The notes beneath the pieces are model-generated. The model worked only from the letters and a program-made list of their open reading frames with translations. It did no database searches and had not been told where the DNA came from. A stretch of 64,000 nt of DNA from Arachis hypogaea (taxonomy: Eukaryota > Streptophyta > Magnoliopsida > Fabales > Fabaceae). Location: positions 12,454,810 through 12,518,809 of the forward strand of contig NC_092051.1 of the NCBI RefSeq assembly GCF_003086295.3, given 5' to 3'. Numbering within the stretch: the stretch's first letter is position 1; the number at the start of each line of letters is the position of its first letter. Shown here piece after piece: positions 24,305-35,397 of this stretch. The translations under genes and the position numbers were made by a program.

Positions 24305-25420
24305 GTGGATTTGATCTGCTCTTCCTTCTTATTCTGAATTATTTTCCCCTCTCTTAAGTTCTTGTTGGATGATCTAGCCTCCTTGTTTTCAGGATGCTTG
24401 TATTGTAGATCAGAATTGTATAATTTAATACCTTAATAACTTAACTGTTACTGTTATAATGTGAATAAATGTCAATTTAGGACATTGTGCTATTTCATTG
24501 CCCTAGATTTACATTATTAAAGAGGCATTTGCACCTGTTCAGTTTAACTTTTGTTAGCTCGACATTTTATTTTAATAGTGTAATAGAGAGGAATTGGGTG
24601 TATAATAAAGCGGTGGTTTGTAATTTTGAAGTGTAAAGGTTTTGGAAAATCTTTACTCACTCTTGATCTCAACATCTGAAGGCAACAAGCAAAAATACGG
24701 ATGCATTTAGGAAATATAAATTCCCTTATTAATTATTATACATATATCAGCAGATCACTTTAGAGGATTCATTTGTGAATTATTTATCAACAAAAGTTAT
24801 GAGATGTAGATTTATTTTTTTAGGGTGAGATGTCGCCAGTTTCAGGGATAATGGCAATGAAGAACGATCGATATTTATTTAATAGCTAATAACTACCTGA
24901 GTATTTAATTTCTGTGACATTTATGTAAGCAATCCATTTAATTTTTGTAAATAATTTTAGATAAAATATAATCTTTAAAAAGGAGCAGGTTACTTCCATA
25001 GGTGAATTATACTACAAGATCAATGATTATATCTTACAAAACTTGATCTTCAATTATAATGGCAAAAAAGCTGTCAATTGGAGAATAAAACGATGCCTCC
25101 CTCCCATCTTGTTATTGGGAAAAATTGCATGAAAGAATGTAGCCAAGTACTAAAAAGGTCTAAACGAGAAAGTTTACAGGATGACATTTCCCTTCGTTCT
25201 ATAAACAAAAATGAATTTATCTTCTTTACTCATTCTATAGAGTATGTTTTACTTCAATCTTTTAAAGGGCTGCGTCTTGGAATAAGGACAGGTTCAGTGA
25301 TGTATCATCTATTACATGCCCACACTGACCTGTGCTTCATGAAATACAAAGAGAAGACTGCAGATGCAGATCATTCATCTCTACAAGTTCTTTAGTAATT
25401 CATCTTGAGAAGCTATCAAC

Positions 25421-25602
25421 CTTCTTCAGCATCTGTAGAGCAGCCCTGCCACCCTCGACACAAGTAACTGTTGCCCTATATTTCTGTAAAACACCTTCTG
25501 CAACTTTTCTGTTCACTGCATTAGCATCAACCACCAAAATTCTTTTTTGTAATGATAGATTCCCAAGTTTGGATACTTTCTTTCTAGTTGTTTGCCTTTT
25601 TT
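25421..25602 (-). pseudogene. Cytokinin-receptor-type receiver domain fragment, copy 1
   Basis: The minus strand encodes KRQTTRKKVSKLGNLS, ILVVDANAVNRKVAEGVLQK, then CVEGGRAALQMLK and a donor-like AAGAAG|GTTGAT. This matches the start of the receiver domain of AHK-type hybrid histidine kinases (closest by eye to AHK2/cytokinin receptors). The family has VVDDN; here the second Asp is Ala, which would remove an acidic Mg-binding residue. The phospho-acceptor part (DLQMPEMDG) is absent. It is a fragment, not a functional receptor. Confidence 0.72.
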
Positions 25603-26044
25603 CAATTCCAAGGGATTCTCTATAGGAGCAAACCAAAACACTCAGCCAAAAAAGCTTCATTGATATATCATCAATGACACCTAAACTAGAAGAGACTGTA
25701 TAATCAAACTATAGAGTAAAGTAACTTTGGTTATTACGTTTGAACAATCATACAATCGAGTAAAGTAATAGAAAAAAAAAGATTTATCAACCGTAAATAC
25801 TCATTCAGCCTTAATTATTTACAAAAGAACTTCTACTTTCAAAGTCCACTTGCATGGGGAATTTAATACTAAGAAAAAGCTAGCAAATATGGCATGGCTT
25901 ATGGTTATTAATTCAAACTGTTACATAGAGATATTTAGGGAATAGCCAATTATAAAAAATTGTATTGAGTGGTTAAAGAAATGCAACGAATAAGGATGAA
26001 ACAAGAGTTTGGCTACAGCCATAGACAACAATATCTAGGATACA

Positions 26045-26487
26045 TGAAACCTGTTGGCTCTGCTTCTTCTAGAAATTCTTTTAACATCTTTGGATGGTAC
26101 TCTAGAATCTCACAATATATAAGTTCTCGTACATCTTCCTTTCTTATCCTGCGTCTCTCAAACTCAAATTCCATCTTTGTAACCGGCTGGCAGAAGGTTT
26201 TCTCTCAACCTTGGCCAAGCCTTTAAAATATGGAGCCGCTAACGCCTAACAATATCATACACAAGATACCAAGTTAATAAAAGATTACCAAAGAAACTGA
26301 ACCAAAGACGGATGAAAATTCAGAATTCAACCTCTTCAGCAGAAGGCCGATCTTTAGGCTCAAAGGCCAACATTCTATCTAACAAACAAAGAGCAAGGGG
26401 GTCTGCATTAGGAAACTTCTGGGAGAAAGGAACTGGCTTCTTCTTGGACATGCTGCTCAAGTATCTCCGAGCTTTCTCATTCCTTAC
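26045..26487 (-). pseudogene. Plant MAP kinase (TDY-type) fragment, 3' exons
   Basis: Two minus-strand exons. 26487-26332 encodes VRNEKARRYLSSMSKKKPVP and DPLALCLLDRMLAFEPKDRP, ending at GAAGAG|GTTGAA. 26245-26045 encodes APYFKGLAKVERKPSAS, and after a one-base loss near 26193 continues MEFEFERRR, KEDVRELIY, EILEYHPKMLKEFLEE and TGFMYP. These are the C-lobe end and C-terminal extension of plant MPK9/16/20-type kinases. The preceding exon lies at 35541-35398, on the far side of a CACTA insertion. The N-lobe, catalytic loop and TDY motif are not in the window. Confidence 0.82.
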
Positions 26488-26807
26488 CTATTAATATGCA
26501 ACCAAAGTTGCATTGAGTAAAAACTAAAACACACAAGACTGCAAAGAGGAAGGGAAACTGAAGAACAGACCCTAGCACACTATAAGATTTCTGCTTGTTT
26601 ATAGAAATTTTTTGCGGAGGAAAACCTCTATAACATATTTTATTTATGGCAGAATATAAAACCTCCATTAATTAAAACTAGTTTAAATTTCTAAGCCCAA
26701 TTTTCTAAACCAATAGCCAGTGCCTAACCTACTCTGATTAAACCCAAACAAATTTAACTCCAATAAAAAACTTGACCAAAAAATTAGAAGAGGAAGAAAA
26801 GTGAGAA

Positions 26808-27110
26808 TACTACAAGAAAAATATTCATTCAGCCACATTTTTTAGGCTACATTTAAAAAGCGTAGCCTATTCCTAGAATAGGATATGCTTTTCTCCGTGT
26901 TTTCTTTTTGTAGGAGAATAGAAAATACATTTGTGGCATTATTTGAAAAGTGTAGCCTTAGGTATTATAAATATCACTTATAAAGCGTAACCTTATTTTA
27001 GGAGCTATAGATTTACTTTTTACACCAAAAAATACACTTTCAAAGAGTAACCTACTCGTCAGAATTTAGGTGCCCTTAAAAAGTGTTATCTAATGTATCT
27101 AAGGTCAAAT
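26808..27110 (+). repeat. Remnant of another CACTA terminus with subterminal repeats
   Basis: TACTACAAGAAAAATATTCA resembles a CACTACAAGAAA terminus with its first C changed to T. It is followed by repeated AAAAGCGTAGCCT-like words in direct order. No matching right terminus is found, so it is a remnant or a captured end inside the larger CACTA. Confidence 0.45.
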
Positions 27111-27311
27111 GTCCAACACTTAATTTTTTTTTTCCAATTTTCAACAAATGATACTCATACATTCACCTAGCCAAATAAAATGAAAACATAGAAGTGTAAA
27201 ACTCCACCTTAGCTTTTCCCTTCTTCGCGCCACCCCCAACCCAGAGAAGACTCTGCGCCACCCCCACTCATCACCCCCAAATCAGAGAAGACTTTGCGCC
27301 ATCACCACTCA

Positions 27312-28092
27312 CTGTAACATCCTAATTTCTAACCCTAAATCCCAAAATCCCCAAATTAACTCAGAAAATCCTAATTTCCCCAATTCCTAACCCTAACAGC
27401 CGCAACCTCACCCTCCTTCAACGTAACAAACAAAAGCAGCCACTGTAGAGAGAAGAGGGCCCGGGAGAAGAAGAGAAGAGAGGAAAGGCCTGCCCAGCCG
27501 TCACCACCGCAGCGCCGCTGCAGCTATTGCCACCTTCAGAGCTGCGGAAAGTCGTCCTCCCTGCCGTCGAATGCCGCCGTCGTGTCGCACGAGAGAGAGA
27601 GAGAGAGACAGATTCGAGAGGAGCTACCCACGATCGCTGCCGTCGAAGCCAGGCTCGTCGCCATCACCACCCACGAAGCTGCGAGGAGCCGCTGTCGTGC
27701 TCGTGTCGCTGTGCGCCGTCGAGCTTCCCTCACCCTGAGCCGTCGATCTGTCGCCACCGCTACAAGGGCTTGTCGCTGGAGCCACGACTGTCACTGAGCT
27801 TCCGTCGCCGCTGCCGTTCAAGCAGCTGCTGCCGTCGATTTGGAGTTGCTGCGATTGGAGCCACTAGTGGGGGGTGAGTTGCTACTGCCTTGTTGCCGTC
27901 CTAATCATATTCAACGTCCACTGCCCTGAGCTGTTTCTCCCCTTCAGTTCGTTGAGTTCTGATTCCTTGTGCTACTGTAACTGTCATTACTGCTGTGGGA
28001 ACCAACGTTTCTGTTTGGCTGCTGCTGAAGGTCTTCCACCATCACTGGAGCTGCCCAGAATCATCGTGGAAGCTGCCAAGATATATGGTTGA
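27312..28092 (+). repeat. Probable gypsy LTR fragment or GC-rich leader
   Basis: Starts TGTAACATCCTAATTTCTAA, followed by AACCCTAA-type DNA, a purine-rich GAGAAGAGG tract and then CCGTCG-rich sequence. This order resembles the LTR starting at 47908. The open frames here are biased GC-rich readings in several phases and encode no recognised domain. A (GA)n run lies at about 27590-27607. Confidence 0.4.
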
Positions 28093-28758
28093 TTTCTAAT
28101 TATGCCAAGACATCATCACTAATTAAGTTTTATGTTGATTTTTTTTTATTTTATGTCCTGACTGCATTATAACTTGTGAATCCCATTTCCTTTTTGATAT
28201 TCAATGTTTTGACAAACTGCCATGGTTTATAATCTATTGATACTTGCCATTTTCATGCTTAATCAGTCTGATTTAGAGATATTTTGGAGCTGACTAAGGC
28301 TTTTAACATGAAAGAGACTGAGGCAAAGGCATATATATATTTAAAATCCAGATTACTTTCCTTTAATGCATCAGCTTGCTCTTTTTATTTTGTTATGCTT
28401 CTGTTTTGTGTTGCCTCCTTAATAGTAAAAAACATTAAGGAGGCTCTATCTTGTGTTTTAGTTAATAGTTTAAGGATTAAGACATGATATTGACTAATGA
28501 ATATGAATGAATAGTATTATCCTATTGTGCATTTCACCAAAACTCCTTATTTAGCAGCTAATATTATATATAGTTCTACGTTCCTAGTAATCTTGGTGGA
28601 AAGTAATTAGCTGAAGTTGCTGGTTTTTTGTTGAAAAGTGATAGTTAATTACTACACTCACCTAACTATATCAGCTTATAACTCTCGAGAGGTAAAATAT
28701 CTACATAAAGATAGTGATGCTTTATTTGAATGTATTGATTTTTGTTTATCTATATAAA

Positions 28759-28832
28759 GACTTGTTTGAGAAGTGCATGGAGATTGCTCAGAAGTCTCTT
28801 GATGATGTACATGATGTTGTCCTTGATAGTTA
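28759..28832 (+). pseudogene. Possible Hsp70 exon fragment
   Basis: After an AAAG acceptor-like site the plus strand encodes DLFEKCMEIAQKSLDD then VHDVVL, which resembles the Hsp70 nucleotide-binding-domain phrase around LFxKCMxxVEKxLxDA...VHDVVLVGG. The usual residues between are lost and VGG is absent. Weak, short match; it could be chance. Confidence 0.3.
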
Positions 28833-29053
28833 TTCAGATGATTGTTACTAAGAAAGTTATAGATTGTCCTTGATAGTTATTCAGATGTTGTCCTTGATTG
28901 TTTTATGGATTTTGTGCTGGAGTTGTAGATTTTCTGTTCTTGGTATTAGATTTCTTTGTTTTCTCTTTTCAAATAGGATATTGTGAAAAGCTTATTTTTG
29001 GTTTTATAATGTAACTGTTTAGGATGCTGGTTTCAATCGTGTAATCATTCCAG

Positions 29054-29159
29054 TGAAGTTTCTTCTCCAGTTGCTGGGCACTTTCCAGGTTATATGGACT
29101 ATCAAGTAGGAATGAGACCACAGATCCCTGTCGAGAGAAAATGGGCCCTCGGGATTCAG
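29054..29159 (+). pseudogene. SnRK1 alpha (KIN10-type) exon fragment
   Basis: Bounded by CCAG and GTGCAG, this 106-bp block encodes SSPVAGHFPGYMDYQVGMRP and then QIPVERKWALGIQ. The PVERKWALGxQ phrase is characteristic of the segment before the C-terminal KA1 region of plant SnRK1 catalytic subunits, energy-sensing kinases. Only this exon is recognised; kinase domain and KA1 are absent. A following exon-like block 29369-29410 (TQFMLDQLADLQNR) is not identified. Confidence 0.6.
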
Positions 29160-30632
29160 GTGCAGTGTTTTACTTGGCTAAATATATGGTTATTAGACTT
29201 GCAATGCTGTTATGCTTAAATATATAGTTATTAGACTTGACTTTCTTTTACTGCTGGCTACTCTGGATATCTAGTCTATCTTTAAAGTTTTGCAGGTATT
29301 TAATTTCCTGATTATTTTGGTTTCTTCTCTAAATAAACTCTGTATATTTCTTTTCTATATTTTTTTAGACTCAGTTTATGCTTGACCAACTTGCTGATCT
29401 TCAGAACCGGGTATGTGCTATTGGTTTCTCTTTTTTCTTAATATTAGACAAGTTGTGTTACTTGCAATAGTAATACTCCTTTTTATACACTTCCAACTTT
29501 TCAATATAAAAAAAACTATAATTGAAAAAATAAAAAATAATTGTATACTATTTTCTAAATAAAAAAGTCAATAGGTTAAGATATAACAAAAAATAGTGTA
29601 AGTATTACTTCTCAATGTTAGAGTTGCTTATATCTATCAAACAAGTTGGTATGGTCCATTTAGGCCTACTTGACTAATTATATATCAAGTATGTGCGTCT
29701 CTAAAATGAAAGCTTAGTCCATTTAAAAGAAATTCACTGAGCTAGATAAACTAGTCCATTTATTTTTATTTTTTATTTTTTATTTAAATAGGCAGTTTTT
29801 TATTAAAAAATTAAAAAAATGGGCTAAAATAACTTGAGATTGTTCTAAAATCTGGGTAAGGGAATTTAGCAGCCTTGATTTCAAAGTTAACAACAAAGTT
29901 ATTTTATTGAGATTAAGTAGAGGTAGAATCTTGCAGGTGAGTTCTTTTATTTCAGATATCAGAGTTGTGTATTGTGGTGTACTAAGAAATTGTCTTGCTT
30001 CTTTGAAGAACAAGTGATATGCTTGTGTCTTATTTTATTTTCTGGATATAGTTAATCAAAGTGTGTGTTATCTGTTTCTTGGATATAGTTAATCATGTGT
30101 TATCTGTTTCCATTTATTTTTCATAGAGAGAATAGATGCAAACGGGGTAGAAATTGGTAACTCATGCAATGTTTTTCAACTTCATATGTTTAGTTTGAGT
30201 GAAGATTTGAATGGAACTAAAGTATTTATAACAGATTTGTGTTGAATGGTAGTATACTTAACAGATTTTTATAATCAAGTGTGTGCTAGAACTAGTTGCA
30301 TGAAATGTTAGTCAGTGTCTATTTGGATTAGAAAGAATTCAAGAATGGAATACATGTATTCAGATTAGATTTGAGTTAGAGTTCATTGGCACTACCACAT
30401 ACTGGTTGTGACTTGTGGCAAAACATGTTCTTTGGATTAAATCATGACTTAAAATCTGTTTATATGGATTGTGGAGTATCACTGCTTCTAGTAAGGGTCT
30501 AATGTTGTTTGCTGTAGGCTTATAAAGCATTGAATGAGTGGGTTATCAGGTGATTTATTGCATTGTTGTTTCCTTCAATTAGTATTGAAATCAAGAGTTA
30601 ATTGGAAACTTTGGTCTATGAATAATTTGTAG

Positions 30633-30737
30633 GTAGAGGAGCGTGGTGTTCCAGTGGAAGAATTGTTAGAAGCTAATGAAGTTTTCTGCACCGGAACTGC
30701 TGTGGTTATCAACCCTGTTTTCTCTGTAACCTATTGG
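30633..30737 (+). pseudogene. Branched-chain amino acid aminotransferase (BCAT) exon fragment
   Basis: After a TTGTAG acceptor the plus strand encodes [20 protein letters not shown] then [14 protein letters not shown], matching the plant BCAT segment with [19 protein letters not shown], near the PLP phosphate-binding loop. The Gly of PVGSV is Phe. The PLP Lys and N-terminal domain are missing. The small exon-like block 30518-30549 (AYKALNEWVIR) just upstream is unidentified and probably belongs to a different captured piece. Confidence 0.75.
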
Positions 30738-31142
30738 GATTGTGATACTGATTTCTGGTGGCATGTATGAATGAATTTTCGAATAATGATTTATTTTTCT
30801 GTGTGACATGTTTGTATTAATTCATCAACACTAATTCATCACTAAGTTATGGAGTTCTAATTAATACGAGCTCTTTGTTATTCACTGCTCTAATCAGGTT
30901 ACTACTCTATCTTAAGGACCATCAATTGCTTGTTGGTTGTTACTTCTTTTACAATCTTTACCTTATTGTATTTATGAATCATCAAACAGCTGGAGCAGAG
31001 GTGCAAGCATTGGGTGTCATAGTGATGATAACAGACCCTACCTCAAACAGCGGCACTTTGCAGTCAGGATTCCACTTTCCATTACTCCTCTCTTTTATTG
31101 AATTTTATTTAATACTGTTGTTGACAATTTTGGTTCATCAAA

Positions 31143-31461
31143 GGTGGTGTGCTATTTAAATAATTATGGCAAGGATTTCGATGGTGGACTCTTTCGTTTC
31201 CAGGATGGCCAGCCAATGTCAATTATGCCAATGGCTGGAGTGAGTTTATACTCTTTCACTACTACCACTTGTGTTTTTCTTTTCTGGTCAAATGGTTTCT
31301 ACTGCTAAATAAGGAGAGTGATTTCTCAAAATTTCATTATTGAAATGATTCAATGTAAGAGGAAATGTTTCGCTTTTTAATTTATTTTATCCTTTTTTAT
31401 CTTTTAACAGGATGTTCTGATGTATACTGCTGACCAGCGAAACATTCATTCTGTTGATGAG
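31143..31461 (+). pseudogene. 2OG-Fe(II) oxygenase fragment (two exons)
   Basis: Exons 31143-31239 and 31411-31461 encode YLNNYGKDFDGGLFRFQDG, PMAG and DVLMYTADQRNIHSVDE. These match the C-terminal core of plant 2-oxoglutarate/Fe(II) dioxygenases of the prolyl-4-hydroxylase-like group, with the distal Fe-binding His in IHSVDE. The upstream HxD motif is not recognised. Splice borders (GCTGGA|GTGAGT and AACAG|GATG) are preserved. Confidence 0.72.
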
Positions 31462-32095
31462 GTATATTCAATTGTGCTCCTTTCTTGCATGCCCTTACTT
31501 ACTTGGCCTTGTACATAATCAGCTGTTTTATTTCAATTTAAATCTCCTTCTCCCGGACTCCGTGTCCTTAGAAGAAAAGGGATAGAAGAGAAAACAGGAA
31601 ATCATAATTGTCATCTTTGATAGTTACCTGATGGGAAACCATATTAATTCTTGAAAAGAGTACTTACTTTAGGGTACCATTCTAAAGATTCCAGAATGCT
31701 GAAATGAAATAGTCAAGGATGTATCTGGTGCTTTCACTGATTTATGTCAAAATATTATTTTGGTGAATTGGTCATATGAACTCATTTGATCTTCCTTACA
31801 ATTTCTGTAACTGAATTATTAGTTCCCGAGGAAGGTGTGAATGTGATTGAGGGTAGCAACTAGCAACTAGCAAGTAGCAACAATAAGAGAAGAATACTAG
31901 GTTTACTTTTGTGGCTTCATGTTTGGTTTCTATCCTTTTTAACTCTCATTTTTCTTTTTTTTTTTTTTTCTTGCAAAACAGGTCTAGCTCTCTGAACTTC
32001 AAAGAAAGTTGGCTATATTGATGACTATAACACAAGAAATCATTGCCACTGAGCTTAAATTATTAATTTTTATTTTTATTTTTATATATAAACAG

Positions 32096-32816
32096 GTCTA
32101 GCTAAAGGTGTTGCTGTTGGAATATCTATAGCTGGAACAAGTGGGGTTCTGCCATTATTAATTTGTGCTTGTGTTAATATTTCCAGAAGAAGGAAAAAGA
32201 AAAAATTAAATTGCCAACAGAAGATTTTATATCAAGTTCAACCCAAGATGGTAACTGTATTTTATTGAAATTCTAGGCTTCTTAATCTACTATTTGTTTC
32301 TTTCTATTTGATTAAGTTATATTAACTATGACACAATGTTAAAATGTTCAATGAATTAATTATGTTGTGATCATGAATTCATAATAATAACACTTTTTGT
32401 TTCTTTTTTCCTTATCCTTGTAAAGCATCTAGCAGTGGTGAATATGAAACTTTAGGATCCACAGCTGCTAGTGCTTCTGGCCTTCCAGCAATTATGGCGG
32501 CAAAATCGATGGAATTCTCTTATCAAGAACTAGCCGAGGCTACAAATAACTTCAACTCTGATAACAAAATTGGTCAGGGTAGATTTGGAGCAGTCTATTT
32601 TGCAGAATTGAGAGGCCAAGTAAAAGCAAGCCAATTATATCTTTAATAATGTTATATAATCTTCCAGAATTAAAAGGAAAAATAAATTATCTTTGACCAT
32701 TTAGTTCTTTATCTGCATAATTTTATTGATAGTTAAAGATAGTAAAAATGGTAGTTAGGCATTTGGCAAACGAATAAAATTGATGAGACGTGGCAAGGGA
32801 CCACATACATATACAT

Positions 32817-32862
<46 letters not shown>

Positions 32863-33843
32863 CTACAAGATTAGTGGTCCTATCTATATATGATTTTGCA
32901 AACCTTTGATGAAAATTTCAATGCTAGTTGGTGAAGATCAACACAAAAAGTCCACAAAACAACAAAGAGGTGGTGGAGCCATGAAGGTATTAATATGTCA
33001 GCATGAAAGGTAGCTCTAAATTATAAAATGTTCTTCTATTGTTGTGTTCTGTTCTAACCAAAATTCACATATCAGAAACCCGTGAGCATCACAGTGTAAC
33101 TCTCACAAGTTTTCATAACGGTGAGTTCCATATAGGAATAATAACAAGCAAAGATTTTTGTATATAAATCCAAGGCTATAATCTGCAGCTTTTGGAGTGT
33201 TCAGCAAAGTTGAAATTAAAGATATCATATATCTCTTGATGAGTAAGCTTCTATAATATGATTTTTTTAAGAATTTTATGTACCAAACTTAATCATCAGC
33301 TTTTAATTCTGGATGGTTTCATTTTGCAGGATATTAGGAAGAGTTAATTATCTTATGGAGATTTCATCTGAATTGGTAATAACATATTCATATCTATAGT
33401 TTAGCACATGTATGTGATCAAAATCAATGATGAAATTTTTTGCATTATTGTATATTATGTATATGCATGGTATAATGGAGGATCCTAATAGCTTTCTCTG
33501 GCACTTAAGCTCTATTGATACTTGTGCCTAACTACCATTTTAACCATTTAGTTCTTTATCTCACACTGTTCCTGTTTATATCCACCGTGATGTGAAACCT
33601 GCTAACATATTAATATATAAATACTTCCGTGAAAAGGTTAGTTTATTGTAATATTCTTGGCAATAATCATTATTTTCCAATTTTTGTTTTCTTTTTTCTG
33701 ATGAGACTAATATTAAAACTGTCTAATAAGGTTTTGGAAATTCACCAGGTTGCAAATTTTGGGCTAACTAAACTTAGGGAAGTTGGAAGCTTTTTATCAC
33801 TTCATACTCGTCTTGTGGGAACATTTGGATACATGCCTCCAGT
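32096..33843 (+). pseudogene. LysM receptor kinase (CERK1/NFR1/LYK-type) fragment
   Basis: Exon 32096-32250 encodes GLAKGVAVGISIAGTSGVLP, a transmembrane segment, then a basic stop-transfer stretch, and shifts frame in an A-rich run near 32203. Exon 32426-32619 encodes [20 protein letters not shown], then [18 protein letters not shown] (glycine-rich loop). Exon about 33562-33636 has [13 protein letters not shown] (catalytic loop). Exon 33749-33843 has VANFGLTK and RLVGTFGYMPP (activation segment), where the DFG Asp is Asn. LysM ectodomain, the Lys-bearing beta-3 exon and the C-lobe are missing. The family senses chitin or Nod factors at the plasma membrane; this copy cannot. Confidence 0.82.
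32816..32862 (+). repeat. (ATA)n microsatellite
   Basis: About 15 uninterrupted ATA units in an intron-like gap of the captured LysM kinase fragment. Confidence 0.9.
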
Positions 33844-34154
33844 GTAAGAACTTAGTTGTTAATTGTCTTAGAACATAACAGTAAATATTAGAAAATATAA
33901 AATAAGTCAATGAAAGTTGTGGTTGATACAATTTATAGATTCTGAATGTCTAAGAACTTGGTTTGACATGACTGAATTTATAGATTCTTGGGTTGGGCAT
34001 AATGTCAGATGTGAGTGTTATCTCTACTTTAGTGACATCTTTTTTCCATTCTTGATTCAAAATGATATCTTCCTTTGATTTTGGTCATCTCTGCTTTGTA
34101 TATTAATGATATTTTGCACCCAATTTAATGTTATCTCTACTTTAGTGGATCAAA

Positions 34155-34725
34155 ATGCTTCAACCAGCTAAAGGTTGTTACGGGCGCAGCACCAACAGTA
34201 AGTTTTACTCTCATCATTATGATCTTGTGTTATCAGAATGTGAACTTCATATTATGTTTCTATGTAGATTGAATTTTAACAAATTGCTAAATTATGCAGA
34301 TACTTCTGGCAATCAAATCAGAAGAAAACAAGCTACAAGAAGTCATGGTTGGATTAGCAGCAAATGTTTTCACATTCATGTCCTCTCAGGAATCAAGCTA
34401 TGTATTTCAAGAAGCCGGAATCATTGAAGTTGAACTGGCAAGTATACTAGTAGATATTCTCAAGAAGCACAAGTATCCGGCAACAAAGGTGCTGAGGATA
34501 GGGAGGTTTGCCATAGAGTTTGCGATTTAGATGATGAAAGACAAAGCAGAAAACATAGATACCTTCAAGCATATGGGAATGGAGAAGGTGCTGGAAGGTG
34601 TATTAGAAATCACATCAGAGCTTGAAAGCTTCAATGTTTTCTCTGGTACTGTTGGATTGAACAGGCACAATCTAACAATTCACTCACTGGTTGAGACAGC
34701 CTTCAAGTTGCTGGAAAATAGGTGA
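34155..34725 (+). pseudogene. ARM-repeat protein gene fragment (3' end)
   Basis: A short exon (to 34197) encodes LKVVTGAAPT, followed by a GTAAGT donor. The main exon 34300-34725 encodes SEENKLQEVMVGLAANVF, ESSYVFQEAGIIEVELASIL, MGMEKVLEGVLEITSELESF and TIHSLVETAFKLLENR with a TGA. The helical, Leu-rich pattern fits plant ARM-repeat superfamily proteins of unknown role. A TAG at 34528-34530 interrupts the frame (AI stop MMKDK), most likely a Trp codon originally. The final stop and 3' flank are kept, so this is the 3' end of the donor gene. Confidence 0.65.
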
Positions 34726-35397
34726 AGTAATACATCACTTTTGAACCATATTGTAAAATCAGTAATCCATGTTAACCTTGAGCAAAAATTGTAAATTTGT
34801 GACACTGTACACTGTTGTTTGTTTTGTGTAAATGTGTATTATCCCACATTAATTTTGATTTTGGTTTTTGGTTTTGATGGTTATTTATTTATTTTTCCCT
34901 CTAGATTTTGATTCTTCGGTCGAAGAATCAATGCTTTATTGATTTATATCAATAAGGACCAATTATTAATGAAAATTCAGGAGGAACACTTTTCAGCGCT
35001 ATACTCCATGGCATTTATATTTATTAAATTTTGATATTAAAAAATAAATTTTTAATTTGAGAGTATGTAAATGAGATGAGATTAAGAATGATTTTAAATA
35101 AAAAAGAAATAAATAATTATAGGATTTGTGGAGGTTTGAAAATCTCACAAAATAATTAATTTTTGTTAAATTAAAAAATTAATTTGTGGGGGTTTTAAAC
35201 TGCTACAAAAGTGATTTAAAATTCCCACAAAAGTTTAATATAAAACCTCCACTAAACATACATAAAACTCTCACTCCCGCAAAAGCACCTTAAATTTTTT
35301 GGGGTTTTAGAAACTTCCACAAACTATTTGGAGGGGGTTATAAACCTCGATAAATAAGAGAAAAATTGCCACAAATAAACAAAAACCTTATAGTGGC

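Larger units (their letters stand above)
20872..25604 (+). repeat. 4.7-kb duplicated segment, copy 1
   Basis: Near-identical to 43162-47907, in direct orientation about 22.3 kb away. Similarity starts at ATAAACACAGG and ends at GCCTTTTTTCA on both copies. It contains a TBC exon, a receiver-domain exon on the other strand, and unidentified exon-like blocks such as 21523-21574 (CTAG|GTTTGG ... AAGCTAG|GTAACT). Confidence 0.92.
26578..35395. mobile_element. CACTA element carrying fragments of at least five host genes
   Basis: Ends are CACTATAAGATTTCTG on the left and the inverse of CACTATAAGGTTTTTG on the right, flanked by the 3-bp duplication GCA (26575-26577 and 35396-35398). Subterminal DNA at both ends has related CCTC/GAGG-bearing motifs (for example AAAACCTCTATAAC and its counterpart near 35340). 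The 8.8-kb interior has no recognisable transposase but holds host exons, all on the plus strand: SnRK1 alpha, BCAT, 2OG oxygenase, LysM receptor kinase, ARM-repeat protein, and perhaps Hsp70. The element interrupts a MAP-kinase exon. It is non-autonomous and would rely on a related CACTA transposase. Confidence 0.85.

Noticed and set aside
25078..25395. 105-residue plus-strand open frame, conserved in copy 2 (47381-47698)
   Set aside because: Conservation is explained by the recent duplication of the whole segment; no domain is recognisable and it lies next to the antisense receiver exon.
27527..28092. GC-rich open frames as a protein-coding gene
   Set aside because: Overlapping frames are open on both strands with Arg/Ser/Cys-rich low-complexity readings and no domain; better explained as an LTR or leader fragment.
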